From positions 44,849,165 to 44,913,164 of the forward strand of contig JAQNBH010000009.1 of the NCBI GenBank assembly GCA_028752905.1: a stretch of 64,000 nucleotides of DNA. The letters are read 5' to 3'. The notes beneath the pieces are model-generated. The model saw nothing but the letters and a program-made list of their open reading frames with translations, was not told where the DNA came from and ran no database searches. This document shows positions 23,101 through 33,035 of the stretch, piece after piece; position 1 is the stretch's first letter, and each line of letters begins with the position of its first letter. Source of the DNA: Cladorhizidae sp. MBARI D1340-BT2. Its lineage: Eukaryota > Porifera > Demospongiae > Poecilosclerida > Cladorhizidae. Position numbers and translations under genes: made by a program.

Positions 23101-24220
23101 CTAGGTCAAGGGATACTCCTAATTCATGGGCTGCCCTAGGAAAGGCTGTGGCAGTATTGGACATCCCTTAAAATTTAGTGTGTAGCAGCTACATTGTCAG
23201 ATGAAGAGCAAGAACGCACGTACCCCTCACTCTTGAGAGGAGCAATAATCACTTTTCAGCTACTGTGCTGGCTATAAATGCCACAAAGATTGCTGAGGGT
23301 TGAGTGGTGTGTGTGTGTGTGCATGTGAGTATGTGTTTTTGGTTTTTATGGGTTTTTATGGACTTTGCAACTCTCTTTATCTGTTAAGTCAACAAGACTG
23401 GAGTGATTGGAGGGCATGAACTATTTGTGTGTGTGTGTGGGAGGGGGGGGGGGGGGGGGGGGGGGGGGGAATTAATCATGGACCACCAGGCCAGCATAAG
23501 TGAAATCTTTCCAAGGGTGTCAATGGTGGTAGTGCAAGGGACAACTCAGCTTGCTTTTAGATCACTTCCAACCTGATGAATAATTCACTGCTATGTAGAT
23601 GAGTACACACATGTACATTTAGCGAATGGCTAAATCTTTGCTAAATTACCAGCCTTACGGTATAATATATAACATAACTACATACTGACAGACAATTAAA
23701 TTACTCTGCTTCCAGCACGTGCGCAGTAACAATCTGTAGTTGTAAGTTGTACTGGCTCGGCTCAGTTACAAATGAAGCAAAACAAAGACATTCTATATTT
23801 TGATAAAGGTGATGATATGGGGGAAAGAAACAATCTTCTCACTTCGTACACAAGTATGCTTATCCTCATGCTGGATGTAAAAAAGCTGTAGTGATTGGTA
23901 AAGGGTCTGCCTATGCCAGGTTATGTGCTTATAATACATGGAGGACATCACACATACTTGGAGTAGTAGCTACACAACGTGTGCGACCTCACCAGTGCTG
24001 TTCTAGGAAGAGGAGCCCAATTGGGCGGACCAAATAAGTTGCATAGTTCCACCAACTTCTTCTGGTAATATTGGACCAGTAATAGCTCTTCTTGGATTCC
24101 TAGCAGTGCAGTACTTTGATCCTGCTTCTCGCAAAATGATTTATTGGCACGTTTTCTGAGTTTTGTTAAATCTTCTACCTTGAACAACCAGTACTGCTTT
24201 TGAGTGCTGCTATGGAACAT
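8045..24220 (-). CDS. CCNH: Cyclin H, ten exons
   Basis: Cyclin H binds CDK7 and MAT1 to form the CDK-activating kinase and joins TFIIH in the nucleus. Exons in transcript order are 24220-23993, 22007-21934, 21143-21011, 20203-20120, 20019-19912, 18598-18543, 18469-18399, 8404-8358, 8270-8218 and 8162-8045. All introns are GT-AG, all phases match, and the sum is 972 nt, or 323 residues plus stop, the usual family length. Hallmarks are an N-terminal MFHSSTQKQYW, first cyclin fold YFKRFYLHTSVMEYHP and FLAFKIDEYNV, linker FHLTVHSPFRPLSGFFIDIK, second fold LLYPPSQ then VALAALWHSA, and a basic C-terminus RKRKAEGDSDRGSKKHKH. Introns 1, 2, 5 and 7 hold minisatellites. The start is the first ATG of exon 1. 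Exon 9 and its GTTTTG donor are the least certain part. Confidence 0.94.
8218..8270 (-). CDS. CCNH: CCNH exon 9
   Basis: 53 nt, acceptor CATTCTAG, donor GTTTTG (weak), phase 0 in and phase 2 out. It encodes ISSIDEKLSLFRASTSQ, which fits the charged helix before the basic tail. The alternative is that exons 9 and 10 are one exon starting at 8257; that frame is open, but its sequence fits cyclin H less well. Confidence 0.65.
8358..8404 (-). CDS. CCNH: CCNH exon 8
   Basis: 47 nt, acceptor CATGCAG, donor GTGAGT, phase 1 in and phase 0 out. It encodes IEDIVLVTKLPDRAS and lies after a 10-kb intron. Confidence 0.82.
8420..9365. repeat. Minisatellite in CCNH intron 7 (TACATGTA array)
   Basis: Units carry TACATGTAGGCACTAATAGG followed by either ACTGCA or a longer block with AGCACATCATCAGTG, so unit size alternates between about 26 and 60 bp. 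TACATGTA is palindromic. The array starts about 15 bases upstream of the exon 8 acceptor. Confidence 0.9.
9366..10589. other. CCNH intron 7, non-repeat stretch
   Basis: It holds a CTACTGCTG-type short repeat at 9500-9543, TA-rich DNA at 10318-10490, and four short CTCACAGCA units at 9938-9990. No exon is seen. Confidence 0.5.
10590..12832. repeat. 46-bp minisatellite, about 49 copies
   Basis: Each unit contains CAGCTGTCATCCCTGCCTCA then GTGCACTGGTCTGCCT. Variants alternate CATC/AACC and ACTGG/ACTAG, giving a 92-bp pattern at 10640-11400. Since 46 is not a multiple of 3, one open pass opens all three plus frames, which explains the long frames here. They are not genes. It lies in CCNH intron 7. 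Confidence 0.95.
13145..14320. repeat. 40-bp minisatellite with 240-bp higher-order period
   Basis: Units read AAGACTATCCTACAACCAGT then GAAGTGGAAAGAAGAGC. The 240-bp block (six units) starting near 13341 recurs almost identically from 13581. It lies in CCNH intron 7. Confidence 0.95.
14742..15900. repeat. 26-bp minisatellite, about 44 copies
   Basis: The unit is CAACAGGCAACCATTCCCCA plus CTTCTT, with G/A/C variants after CAACA. A 219-codon plus frame (14712-15371) is just a 26-residue cycle of this array. It lies in CCNH intron 7. Confidence 0.95.
15901..16644. other. CCNH intron 7, non-repeat stretch
   Basis: No gene seen. A short tandem duplication (ATTGAAGTACCGATGAACAG) lies at 16052-16093. 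Confidence 0.5.
16645..17055. repeat. 37-bp minisatellite
   Basis: Units read GCTGGCTCCTGATGAGACAG then ACCACCAAGTGTTGCAG, about nine copies. They are followed by shorter 22-bp units, GCTGGCTCCACCAAGTGTTG plus CA, at 16980-17050 that lack the middle. The overlapping frames on both strands are repeat artefacts. Confidence 0.93.
17056..18111. other. CCNH intron 7, no other gene seen
   Basis: Frames at 17454-17795 (minus) and 17783-18079 (plus) have no recognisable motif. Confidence 0.45.
18112..18398 (-). repeat. 55-bp minisatellite containing the exon 7 splice donor
   Basis: Five units of about 55 bp. On the minus strand each begins AGTAAAGACT and continues TTCACTATATGATGC. The first unit starts exactly at the exon 7 border, where A|GTAAAG is the real donor. 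The other four carry the same donor-like sequence near 18172, 18228, 18283 and 18338. Confidence 0.9.
18399..18469 (-). CDS. CCNH: CCNH exon 7
   Basis: 71 nt, acceptor ATGCAG, donor GTAAAG, phase 2 in and phase 1 out. It encodes YMLSVLLCSESSSTIQSLQ. Its donor is the first unit of a 55-bp minisatellite (18112-18398). Confidence 0.9.
18543..18598 (-). CDS. CCNH: CCNH exon 6
   Basis: 56 nt, acceptor TGTCAG, donor GTGAGC, phase 0 in and phase 2 out. It encodes VALAALWHSAKQAQNDVE, continuing directly from YPPSQ of exon 5 as in other cyclin H proteins. Confidence 0.92.
18599..18834. other. CCNH intron 5, purine-rich lead-in
   Basis: G/A-rich on the plus strand, with irregular copies of the motif that becomes the array to its right. 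Confidence 0.5.
18835..19805. repeat. 30-bp purine-rich minisatellite (GTTAGGGGG)
   Basis: The plus-strand unit is AGGGGGAGTTGGTGGGAGAG plus GGGTAGAGTT, about 32 copies. The transcript sense strand of CCNH is therefore a pyrimidine tract, 20 bases or more at a time. Each unit has TTAGGGG, close to the animal telomere motif. Frames on both strands (19341-19859) are artefacts. It lies in CCNH intron 5. Confidence 0.95.
19912..20019 (-). CDS. CCNH: CCNH exon 5
   Basis: 108 nt (36 codons), acceptor CACGTAG, donor GTGAAC, phase 0 both ends. It encodes LRKEADKFLVHSM and ends in LLYPPSQ. Confidence 0.92.
20120..20203 (-). CDS. CCNH: CCNH exon 4
   Basis: 84 nt (28 codons), acceptor GATGCAG, donor GTTTGT, phase 0 both ends. 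It encodes LQKLKFHLTVHSPFRPL and FFIDIK, linking the two cyclin folds. Confidence 0.93.
21011..21143 (-). CDS. CCNH: CCNH exon 3
   Basis: 133 nt, acceptor TTTCCAG, donor GTATGT, phase 2 in and phase 0 out. It encodes CCVFLAFKIDEYNVTL and ends in HILEFILSHE. Confidence 0.93.
21295..21805. repeat. 32-bp minisatellite in CCNH intron 2
   Basis: Units read GACCAGGCTTACTGGCCAGT then GTCAGTGATT, about 16 copies, with GATACC and GGTAAG variants. Confidence 0.93.
21934..22007 (-). CDS. CCNH: CCNH exon 2
   Basis: 74 nt, acceptor CAG, donor GTAAGT, phase 0 in and phase 2 out. It encodes ALAVTYFKRFYLHTSVMEYH, the most conserved helix of the first cyclin box. Confidence 0.93.
22285..22865. repeat. 30-bp minisatellite in CCNH intron 1
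   Basis: Units read GCTAGGACCTGTAATATGGG then GTATTATATG, about 18 copies with length changes. Confidence 0.93.
22866..23992. other. CCNH intron 1, non-repeat stretch
   Basis: It includes a GT tract near 23310 and an uninterrupted G run of about 28 bases at 23442-23469. The G run is a likely assembly and replication trouble spot. No exon is seen. Confidence 0.6.
23993..24220 (-). CDS. CCNH: CCNH exon 1
   Basis: 76 codons, from the ATG at 24220 to donor GTGAGG, phase 0. It encodes the N-terminal helix region: SSTQKQYWLF, then LRKRANKSF, and the start of the first cyclin fold (VQYYQKKLVELC). Confidence 0.93.
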
Positions 24221-24380
24221 CTTTACGGCTGCTAGTGTGCTCTACGCATGCGCAAAAATGGAAATATAGGCACACGTGCTGAGAGGATAGGAAATTGTTG
24301 ATTGCCCAATAAACGGAAACTCTCTAAAATTGGTGTCTATTAGTAAGAAGAAGAGCAAGTAAAATAAAAAATACACCATC
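24221..24380. promoter_or_regulatory. Shared divergent promoter of CCNH and T1
   Basis: Only 160 bp separates the CCNH start codon (minus) from the T1 start codon (plus). Visible elements are TACGCATGCGCA at 24243-24254, a near-consensus NRF-1 site; the E-box CACGTG at 24273-24278; and CCAAT at 24306-24310. No TATA box is seen. NRF-1 plus CCAAT is a common arrangement at animal housekeeping divergent promoters, so both genes may be broadly expressed together. Confidence 0.65.
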
Positions 24381-25640
24381 ATGTTGTTCGGGGTGACAAG
24401 AAAAGTAAGTGATTTTTTTTGTTTCATGATATGTGGTGGCCTTAACATGCTCAGCAGTGTCAAGATTTAATCTTAAGGTAGCTATATTCTATTTGCAGTT
24501 ATCGATTCCCGTGTTGTTGCTGTCTCTTACTGGTTGGCTCATTTATGGAGTAGGCTTTGGACTACGAAACTTCAAGTGCTAGCTAAATACCGTATGTGAA
24601 AGCTAATAGCTACTGTGAATATTATGCAACCTTTTCAGGTACAAGGAAAATGCTGATACAGCAGCAGCTGCTCCTGACTACATTTTCTTCTGGATTTTCC
24701 TGTGCAGTGCTCCGGTGTTATTTGCACTCGGGTTTCTGCACTCTTTGTGGGAGAGCAAAATACCAGCTTTTTTGGTGAGTGAGTAATCAGTAAATGGCAA
24801 AGTATCATGGTGCTCTAAAGTCTTATTTTGCACAGCACCAAGCTAAAAAAAATTTGTGCACACAATAACACTTTACTATGACTTCACTAAATGAAGTGTT
24901 CTTTATTCTATCACTGCAGATATACGTGTTCTTGCCTTCCTTCTTGATCAGTGCTGGAGCTGTCCTTTTCCTGGATGGCTCTGCTGTATATGCCCACTAT
25001 CGGAAAGATGGAACAAGTATAGTCTGCATTGACTTTCGAGCTCCAAACTCAAATATCCACGAAGAACTCAGCTACATTCCAGTGGAACTTGCTGGTGCCG
25101 TGACATCTATCGTGCTTTATGTACATACGTAACAATTGCTAAGAGTGATAATGTACTGGTGTGGACACAGTGTATAACCAAAATACCCTAAACTGGATAG
25201 CACTTCTGTGAGAGAAAAAAATATGCATTTTCTTGTAAAGTAGCCAATTTGCTTAGTGGTTGCCAAGTATTTCTTGGTATCTTGGTATCTAGTCACCAGT
25301 AATGCCACATACAGAGCAGAGAGGAGGGTGAGTTGTTGCCAAATAGCCCAGTCCTGCCCCATGTGATGTCAACAGTGGCGTTGCATGTTTCTCAATCACT
25401 GAGTACAGTTTGTTGAAAAGATATACAAACTGTCTTGGCATTCAAATTTGAGTGATAAATGATTCATTCAACAGTGCTCAGAACTGCATGCCTTTTGCCT
25501 TTGGAATAAGAACCATGAATGATATATATATATATATATATATATATGTTTATAATAATTATATATAATATACACAGTGGGTGTATTTGCTGATGCTACC
25601 TTTCTTTGGCTCCAAGTACACGCTGCGTGAGACCTACTGA
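24381..25640 (+). CDS. T1: small four-membrane-segment protein, five exons
   Basis: Exons are 24381-24404, 24499-24575, 24639-24774, 24920-25120 and 25578-25640, with phases 0, 2, 0, 0. The total is 501 nt (166 residues plus stop). Borders are GT-AG; the exon 2 donor (GTGCTA) is weak but phase-perfect. Exon 1 gives MLFGVTRK. Predicted membrane segments are residues about 9-28 (SIPVLLLSLTGWLIYGVGFG), 50-68 (FFWIFLCSAPVLFALGF), 79-98 (YVFLPSFLISAGAVLFL) and 135-158 (ELAGAVTSIVLYWVYLL). Loops are short, with the longest between segments 3 and 4. Two paralogues with the same exon plan (T2, T3) support it as real. I cannot name the family; a MARVEL- or claudin-like tetraspan arrangement is only a resemblance in topology. 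Confidence 0.78.
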
Positions 25641-27022
25641 CTCAACTGACTACCATATCCTGGAGAACCTTTTAAGTTTCAGAAACATTTGCATATTATG
25701 GGAGCAGTACTCATTACAGATGTGTCTGTGTGTATATATAATTTACTGACTGTACTATCTGTATATACATATATATATACATACATATACACTGAATATG
25801 CATGCACACTGTAGAGAAATGTTCAAGGTGCAACAATATATAATTATCACCCAGTGACAATTGTATGGTGACTTGTGGGATGAATATGACAAAAATGTAT
25901 ATAAGATGTTGCTTAGCCTGTTCGCACCCTCTTCAGCTAATCTCTGTTAAAAGTGGATTTGTCGATTCCCATAGATCTGGGATTATAAGCTGGACTGTTA
26001 AACTGGACTGTTAAATGCCATCAGTACTTCACCATTTTTGGATAAATGTAATGTTCCATATATTGTTGTTATATATAGCTATATATATTTATTTGACTGC
26101 TTTATTCAGTGGAATTAATATTGTAAGTTGGTGGACCAAGAAAATAATTTCTGGCACACTAAACATTCCCCACTCCCACCCATACAGAAAAACTCTGCAT
26201 GAAACCTGATGTGTGGTGCATGTAACCAATGAGTGGCTGCTTCTGTCGGGGGAATGAGCATAATTATTATCTACTATACTTGCCAAGTTGTTACACACAA
26301 TAGCAATTGGACAGCTTATTTGAAAACTACCACATTAAACTCCCTCTGTGTGCTTCTTATTTGTGGTAGAAATAATCAAAGATTAGAAAGAGGAAAGGTT
26401 TTTCTCACATGTTGCATCAGTTTTTCTATCACTTGTTCTATTATCTGCGAGGCAAGCACTGAAATTAGAAACTGCTGTCTGACAATTTGGCACCATTTCA
26501 AAATCGGTGACAGTTTGGTTTGAGATTAGGTGAGTGTGGTGGACGAGACAGGGAGAGGTGGTGGACTTGATAGAGAGAGTGGTGTGGCTGTGTTGTTCAG
26601 ACGGGACAAAGAAATGCAAGAAGTGTGTCGCACATGGAGAAAGTCAATTTCAAAAATAAATTATTTTCAGGACTTCTGGAGCACCTTAATAAACAATTTC
26701 CTGTAGAGAGAGAAGCCATGTCAGTTGCACAGGTGGAAGGGAAAACGTAATTGCACAGGCGCAAACCTTACATTTCAAACCCACCTCTGCCCTGGTCAGT
26801 TACTATATTCATACACGCGTAGTTTTAGAAAAAATCAGAGCGGAAGCTTATCCTGTTCTCTCCAGGAGCAAGTTTATGCTGCAACACAGTCTTGACGAGT
26901 TTTCTAGCTCTAGTAGTTCGCTGCGGTCAGTCAGTAAGGACTGAATGTCTATAATCTAACGCGGCCAGACCAGTTGGCTACGCAAAATATGTCTATCCAC
27001 GCCTGGCACACGCGAGGCGAGA
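25641..27022. other. Intergenic, T1 to T2
   Basis: It contains TA-type microsatellites (25738-25790 here; one at 25522-25548 lies in T1 intron 4). The right end, about 26800-27020, is richer in CG dinucleotides (ACGCG, GCGCAG, GGCGAG) and probably holds the T2 promoter. Frames at 26233-26523 and 26383-26619 have no support. Confidence 0.45.
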
Positions 27023-27371
27023 ATGTTAGAGGGGTTACTCAACAAAGTGAGTGTTGCCACCGTGAGAGTCCTGCCGTCATTATTAACTTTCGGTGCGTGG
27101 CGCAGATTACTTTCCTTGTAGTATTCCTGTCGGCCTGCTGCTGGGTGATCTACATCACAGGATTCAGCCTTCGATATGAACAGTCAGCTGACCACTGTCC
27201 CTTATTACACAAAGTTTCATACAGTTGTCTAAAATTTACAGGTCGGATGCAAGTGTCGGTTATAGCACTGTGCTGAGTGCTAATTATTTCTCTAACTGGT
27301 GCTTCAGTGTGTCAGGCTTGCCTCTCTACTTCCCACACCTTCTCTGTGGTAATGTAGCCACAGCTGTTCTG
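27023..27371 (+). CDS. T2 exons 1-3: paralogue of T1
   Basis: Exons are 27023-27046 (MLEGLLNK, donor GTGAGT), 27106-27182 (acceptor GCGCAG) and 27242-27371 (acceptor TTTACAG, donor GTAGGT). Exon 1 has 8 codons and exon 2 has 77 nt, identical in size and phase to T1. Exon 2 reads ITFLVVFLSACCWVIYITGF, aligning with T1 SIPVLLLSLTGWLIYGVGF. Exon 3 has YFSNWCFSVSGLPLYF, aligning with T1 YIFFWIFLCSAPVLF. The exon 2 donor (GTCAGC) is weak and intron 2 is only 59 bp. A longer unspliced frame through exons 1-2 (26974-27276) reads exon 1 in a different frame and is less likely. Confidence 0.7.
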
Positions 27372-27609
27372 GTAGGTTGGGAGCCTGAGTTAGTAATCTC
27401 CTTTCCCTTATCCACTGTACACCATAACACTGCTACACTATTAATACTGGGGGACAAATATGTAGATTGAAGGTCGTATATATACGAATGAATGTCTGGT
27501 GGACTAGCCAGGTGTTCATGAACTTAATGTAGTGGAGATTCTGTCTGAGTGAGTTCCTTCGACCAATCAGGTCGTGGTGTCAAAGAACTGACACTGTTCC
27601 CAAAAATAC

Positions 27610-28320
27610 GTCCATAGTTCCCAGACCTTTTAACCAGTCAGAGTTATGACTTATAGTTGATGACACCTAAGTAAGTTAACTTAGTTTACTTAAGGTGATG
27701 ATTACATTTATTAACCAATCAGAGTCATGTTGTTAGCTAATGACACCTAAGTAGTTAACTTAGTTATTATTAACCAATCAGAGTCATGTTGTTAGCTAAT
27801 GACACCTAAGTAGTTAACTTAGTCATTATTAACCAATCAGAGTCATGTTGTTAGCTAATGACACCTAAGTAGTTAACTTAGTTATTATTAACCTATTATT
27901 AACCAATCAGAGTCATGTTGTTAGCTAATGACACCTAAGTAGTTAACTTAGTTATTATTAACCAATCAGAGTCATGTTGTTAGCTAATGACACCTAAGTA
28001 GTTAACTTAGTTATTATTAACCAATCAGAGTCATGTTGTTAGCTAATGACACCTAAGTAGTTAACTTAGTTATTATTAACCAATCAGAGTCATGTTGTTA
28101 GCTAATGACACCTAAGTAGTTAACTTAGTTATTATTAACCAATCAGAGTCATGTTGTTAGCTAATGACACCTAAGTAGTTAACTTAGTTATTATTAACCT
28201 ATTATTAACCAATCAGAGTCATGTTGTTAGCTAATGACACGTAAGTAGTTAACTTAGTTATTATTAACCAATCAGAGTTTTAACTGTTAGCTGATGACTC
28301 GTAAGCAGTTGGCTTACTTA
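27610..28320 (+). repeat. 60-bp minisatellite with CCAATCAG boxes
   Basis: About 11 units reading AACCAATCAGAGTCATGTTG, then TTAGCTAATGACACC, then TAGTTAACTTAGTTATTATT. Each has a perfect CCAAT-box core, AACCAATCAGA. It lies in proposed T2 intron 3. Confidence 0.95.
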
Positions 28321-29964
28321 AGGTGATGGTTAAATTAGCAGCATTTTGTCCCATATACTCTTCAACATAACTAAAATGACTTCAGATATAAGAGGTTTAT
28401 AGAGACCAGCTAACATGCAGCCAAAGAAGGTCACATGAGGTGTGTGTGATCTATGAAGTGTTGGAATGCTGCAAGCACAGTAACACATCAGACAGGTGAT
28501 GATGGGTGTGGTTTCATGAGAAATGTGACATTTCAGTATGCCGCCCATAAGAGGGCCAAACCAAATGTTGGTTGAATTGGTTGTTATTTAATATTCTGTG
28601 TATGTATATACAACTGCCCTGGAGATTGCTTATGCATGAAACTATAGTAGGCAATTCCAAAATTTTCACTCTGCTTAGCATTAAGCACTGTTTGTGGCGT
28701 TTGTGGCCTACATTGAAAAACCACTTTCACTAAATATTAATTGCTAATAAAATAAAATTCTATTGACCTATTTACGTATATATATATATATATATATATA
28801 TATGTAAATATATATTATATATGTATATATATTTAGCTCTGCCTTAACACAGCATTGAGCATATTTGTAGCCTTCATCAGCAAACTACCTTCTAAGATGT
28901 ATATATATATATATATATGTAAATGTATATATATATATGTAAATATATATTATATGTATATATATATGTAAATATATAATATATATATGTAAATAGAAAA
29001 TAGAATATTATTTTTATTGGCAATTATATAAACAATGCAACCAACAAATTATTTGGCATTCTTAAAGTGTGACATAAACTGAAATATCACACACAGCATA
29101 CAATTTCATGTGTAAAGGAATTCTAATAAAGCTGACTCATGTATTGTTGCCCACTCAGTGTATAGATACAGGTCTATGGCAGAGCCCGCTCTGTGCTGTG
29201 GTTTGCTGGAATTAAACTTACACCAGAGGTGAAGGTTCACGTTTTCATGAAACTCGAGTGCCGTGATATTTTACTGAGGAATTTTTATTTTATATTTTAT
29301 AGCCTTATGGTACAAGGCAAGCCTACCAAGAGGAAAGAGTATCCACATGCCTATTTCAGTAGCTGCAACGACTCGACGAATAAGTATTGAGGTGTTTGTG
29401 CCCAATAGTTAAAGAGAAATACTTCGTGTTCTTAGCCTGAAAGAATATGATCCTGTGCTGCCTCCAACTCATGGTTTGTAGCTTGTCGGCCACAAGAACG
29501 AGAGGATGCATCTTTGGTCAGTGCCCAGGAGTTTGCTTGCACATGGCCAGAAGTAGTGCAGTGAAAGAGTCTAAATTTCAGAGTTGGATTGTGGTGAAGT
29601 GGATGTTAGATATCTTGTTAACCTCAATAGGTGATCACCGACAAGTTTCATGATGCTCTGGTTGTTGTGAAAAGAGGTGGCCAAGTTAGTATACCCCATT
29701 GTAAGTAGGCAATGATGGGATGTCCATGATGGCATCTTTTGTCTGTATAACAGTTCATTTTCCTGGTATCGATCTTGTGGATGGAAACTGGTTTTGTTTT
29801 AATGGCTGGTTTTATAGCTCGTCATATTTCATAATATAATACTGTTAGATTATATAATTAAAACACATTAACACCCAATGGTTCTCTTGCTGCATAAAAG
29901 TTTCACTCTTGATGATGGCTACTTTTATATCTCCTTTGTATATCTCCTTTGTAAGTTTAAACCT
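28321..29964. other. T2 intron 3, no gene seen
   Basis: It contains the second dispersed repeat copy and long TA/TATATG tracts (28777-28990). Frames at 29193-29390 and 29447-29653 show no known motif. Confidence 0.5.
28620..28895. repeat. Dispersed repeat, copy 2
   Basis: Copy of the 3370-3500 segment, with GATTGC and GCATGAAACT at the left and AGCTCTGCCTTAACACAGCA and CAAACTACCTTCTAAG at the right. It is expanded in the middle by TA repeats. Confidence 0.6.
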
Positions 29965-32900
29965 TTATTAGTGAGACTAGCTTGACCTCTAGTTGTTGTG
30001 TCAACCTTACTGTATTAGTGAGACTAGCTTGACCTCTAGTTGTTATGTTAACCTTACTGTATTAGTGAGACTAGCTTGACCTCTAGTTGTTTTGTTAACC
30101 TTACTGTATTAGTGAGACTAGCTTGACCTCTAGTTGTTTTGTTAACCTTACTGTATTAGTGAGACTAGCTTGACCTCTAGTTGCTGTGTTAACCTTACTG
30201 TATTAATGAGACTAGCTTGACCTCTAGTTGCTGTGTTAACCTTACTGTATTAGTGAGACTAGCTTGACCTCTAGTTGCTATGTTAACCTTACTGTATTAG
30301 TGAGACTAGCTTGACCTCTAGTTGCTGTGTTAACCTTACTGTATTAGTGAGACTAGCTTGACCTCTAGTTGCTATATTAACCTTACTGTATTAGTGAGAC
30401 TAGCTTGACCTCTAGTTGCTGTCTGTGTTAACCTTACTGTATTAGTGAGACTAGCTTGACCTCTAGTTGCTGTGTTAACCTTACTGTATTAGTGAGACTA
30501 GCTTGACCTCTAGTTGTTTTGTTAACCTTACTGTATTAGTGAGACTAGCTTGACCTCTAGTTGCTGTGTTAACCTTACTGTATTAGTGAGACTAGCTTGA
30601 CCTCTAGTTGTTTTGTTAACCTTACTGTATTAGTGAGACTAGCTTGACCTCTAGTTGTTGTGTTAACCTTACTGTATTAGTGAGACTAGCTTGACCTCTA
30701 GTTGTTGTGTTAACCTTACTGTATTAGTGAGACTAGCTTGACCTCTAGTTGTTGTGTTAACCTTACTGTATTAGTGAGACTAGCTTGACCTCTAGTTGTT
30801 TTGTTAACCTTACTGTATTAGTGAGACTAGCTTGACCTCTAGTTGCTGTTAACCTTACTGTATTAGTGAGACTAGCTTGACCTCTAGTTGCTGTGTTAAC
30901 CTTACTGTATTAGTGAGACTAGCTTGACCTCTAGTTGTTGTGTTAACCTTACTGTATTAGTGAGACTAGCTTGACCTCTAGTTGCTGTCTGTGTTAACCT
31001 TACTGTATTAGTGAGACTAGCTTGACCTCTAGTTGTTGTGTTAACCTTACTGTATTAGTGAGACTAGCTTGACCTCTAGTTGCTATGTTAACCTTACTGT
31101 ATTAGTGAGACTAGCTTGACCTCTAGTTGTTATGTTAACCTTACTGTATTAGTGAGACTAGCTTGACCTCTAGTTGTTATGTTAACCTTACTGTATTAGT
31201 GAGACTAGCTTGACCTCTAGTTGTTGTGTTAACCTTACTGTATTAGTGAGACTAGCTTGACCTCTAGTTGCTGTTAACCTTACTGTAGTAGTGAGACTAG
31301 CTTGACCTCTAGTTGTTGTGTTAACCTTACTGTATTAGTGAGACTAGCTTGACCTCTAGTTGCTGTCTGTGTTAACCTTACTGTATTAGTGAGACTAGCT
31401 TGACCTCTAGTTGCTGTGTTAACCTTACTGTATTAGTGAGACTAGCTTGACCTCTAGTTGCTGTTAACCTTACTGTATTAGTGAGACTAGCTTGACCTCT
31501 AGTTGTTGTGTTAACCTTACTGTATTATTGAGACTAGCTTGACCTCTAGTTGCTGTCTGTGTTAACCTTACTGTATTAGTGAGACTAGCTTGACCTCTAG
31601 TTGTTTTGTTAACCTTACTGTATTAGTGAGACTAGCTTGACCTCTAGTTGTTGTGTTAACCTTACTGTATTATTGAGACTAGCTTGACCTCTAGTTGCTG
31701 TGTTAACCTTACTGTATTAGTGAGACTAGCTTGACCTCTAGTTGTTATGTTAACCTTACTGTATTAGTGAGACTAGCTTGACCTCTAGTTGCTGTCTGTG
31801 TTAACCTTACTGTATTAGTGAGACTAGCTTGACCTCTAGTTGCTGTCTGTGTTAACCTTCTGTATTAGTGAGACTAGCTTGACCTCTAGTTGCTATATTA
31901 ACCTTACTGTATTAGTGAGACTAGCTTGACCTCTAGTTGCTGTGTTAACCTTACTGTATTAGTGAGACTAGCTTGACCTCTAGTAGTTTTGTTAACCTTA
32001 CTGTATTAGTGAGACTAGCTTGACCTCTAGTTGTTGTGTTAACCTTACTGTATTAGTGAGACTAGCTTGACCTCTAGTTGCTGTGTTAACCTTACTGTAT
32101 TAGTGAGACTAGCTTGACCTCTAGTTGTTATGTTAACCTTACTGTATTAGTGAGACTATCTTGACCTCTAGTTGTTGTGTTAACCTTACTGTATTAGTGA
32201 GACTAGCTTGACCTCTAGTTGCTGTGTTAACCTTACTGTATTAGTGAGACTAGCTTGACCTCTAGTTGTTGTGTTAACCTTGCTGTATTAGTGAGACTAG
32301 CTTGACCTCTAGTTGTTGTGTTAACCTTACTGTATTAGTGAGACTAGCTTGACCTCTAGTTGTTGTGTTAACCTTACTGTATTAGTGAGACTAGCTTGAC
32401 CTCTAGTTGCTATGTTAACCTTACTGTATTAGTGAGACTAGCTTGACCTCTAGTTGTTGTGTTAACCTTACTGTATTAGTGAGACTAGCTTTACCTGCTA
32501 TGTTAACCTTACTGTATTAGTGAGACTAGCTTGACCTGCTATGTTAACCTTACTGTATTAGTAAGACTAGCTTGACCTGCTATGTTAACCTTACTGTATT
32601 AGTGAGACTAGCTTGACCTGCTATGTTAACCTTACTGTATTAGTGAGACTAGCTTGACCTCTAGTTGTTGTGTTAACCTTACTGTATTAGTGAGACTAGC
32701 TTGACCTCTAGTTGCTGTTAACCTTACTGTAGTAGTGAGACTAGCTTGACCTCTAGTTGTTATGTTAACCTTACTGTATTAGTGAGACTAGCTTGACCTC
32801 TAGTTGTTATGTTAACCTTACTGTATTAGTGAGACTAGCTTGACCTCTAGTTGTTGTGTTAACCTTACTGTATTAGTGAGACTAGCTTGACCTCTAGTTG

Positions 32901-33035
32901 TTGTGTTAGCCTTACTGTATTAGTGAGACTAGCTTGACCTCTAGTTGTTGTGTTAACCTTACTGTATTAGTGAGACTAGCTTGACCTCTAGTTGCTGTGT
33001 TAACCTTACTGTATTAGTGAGACTAGCTTGGAATT
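29965..33035 (+). repeat. 47-bp minisatellite, about 65 copies
   Basis: Units read TTAGTGAGACTAGCTTGACC, TCTAGTTG, then TGTTAACCTTACTGTA. Length variants (TTGCTGTCTG, TTGCTG) and a deleted form lacking TCTAGTTGTTG (32485-32645) mark subfamilies. It is the longest array in the window, in proposed T2 intron 3. Confidence 0.96.

Noticed and set aside
26974..27276. Single-exon 100-codon protein starting MATQNMSIHAW
   Set aside because: It reads through a strong donor (GTGAGT at 27047) and the acceptor at 27105. The spliced model matches T1 and T3 in exon size and phase.
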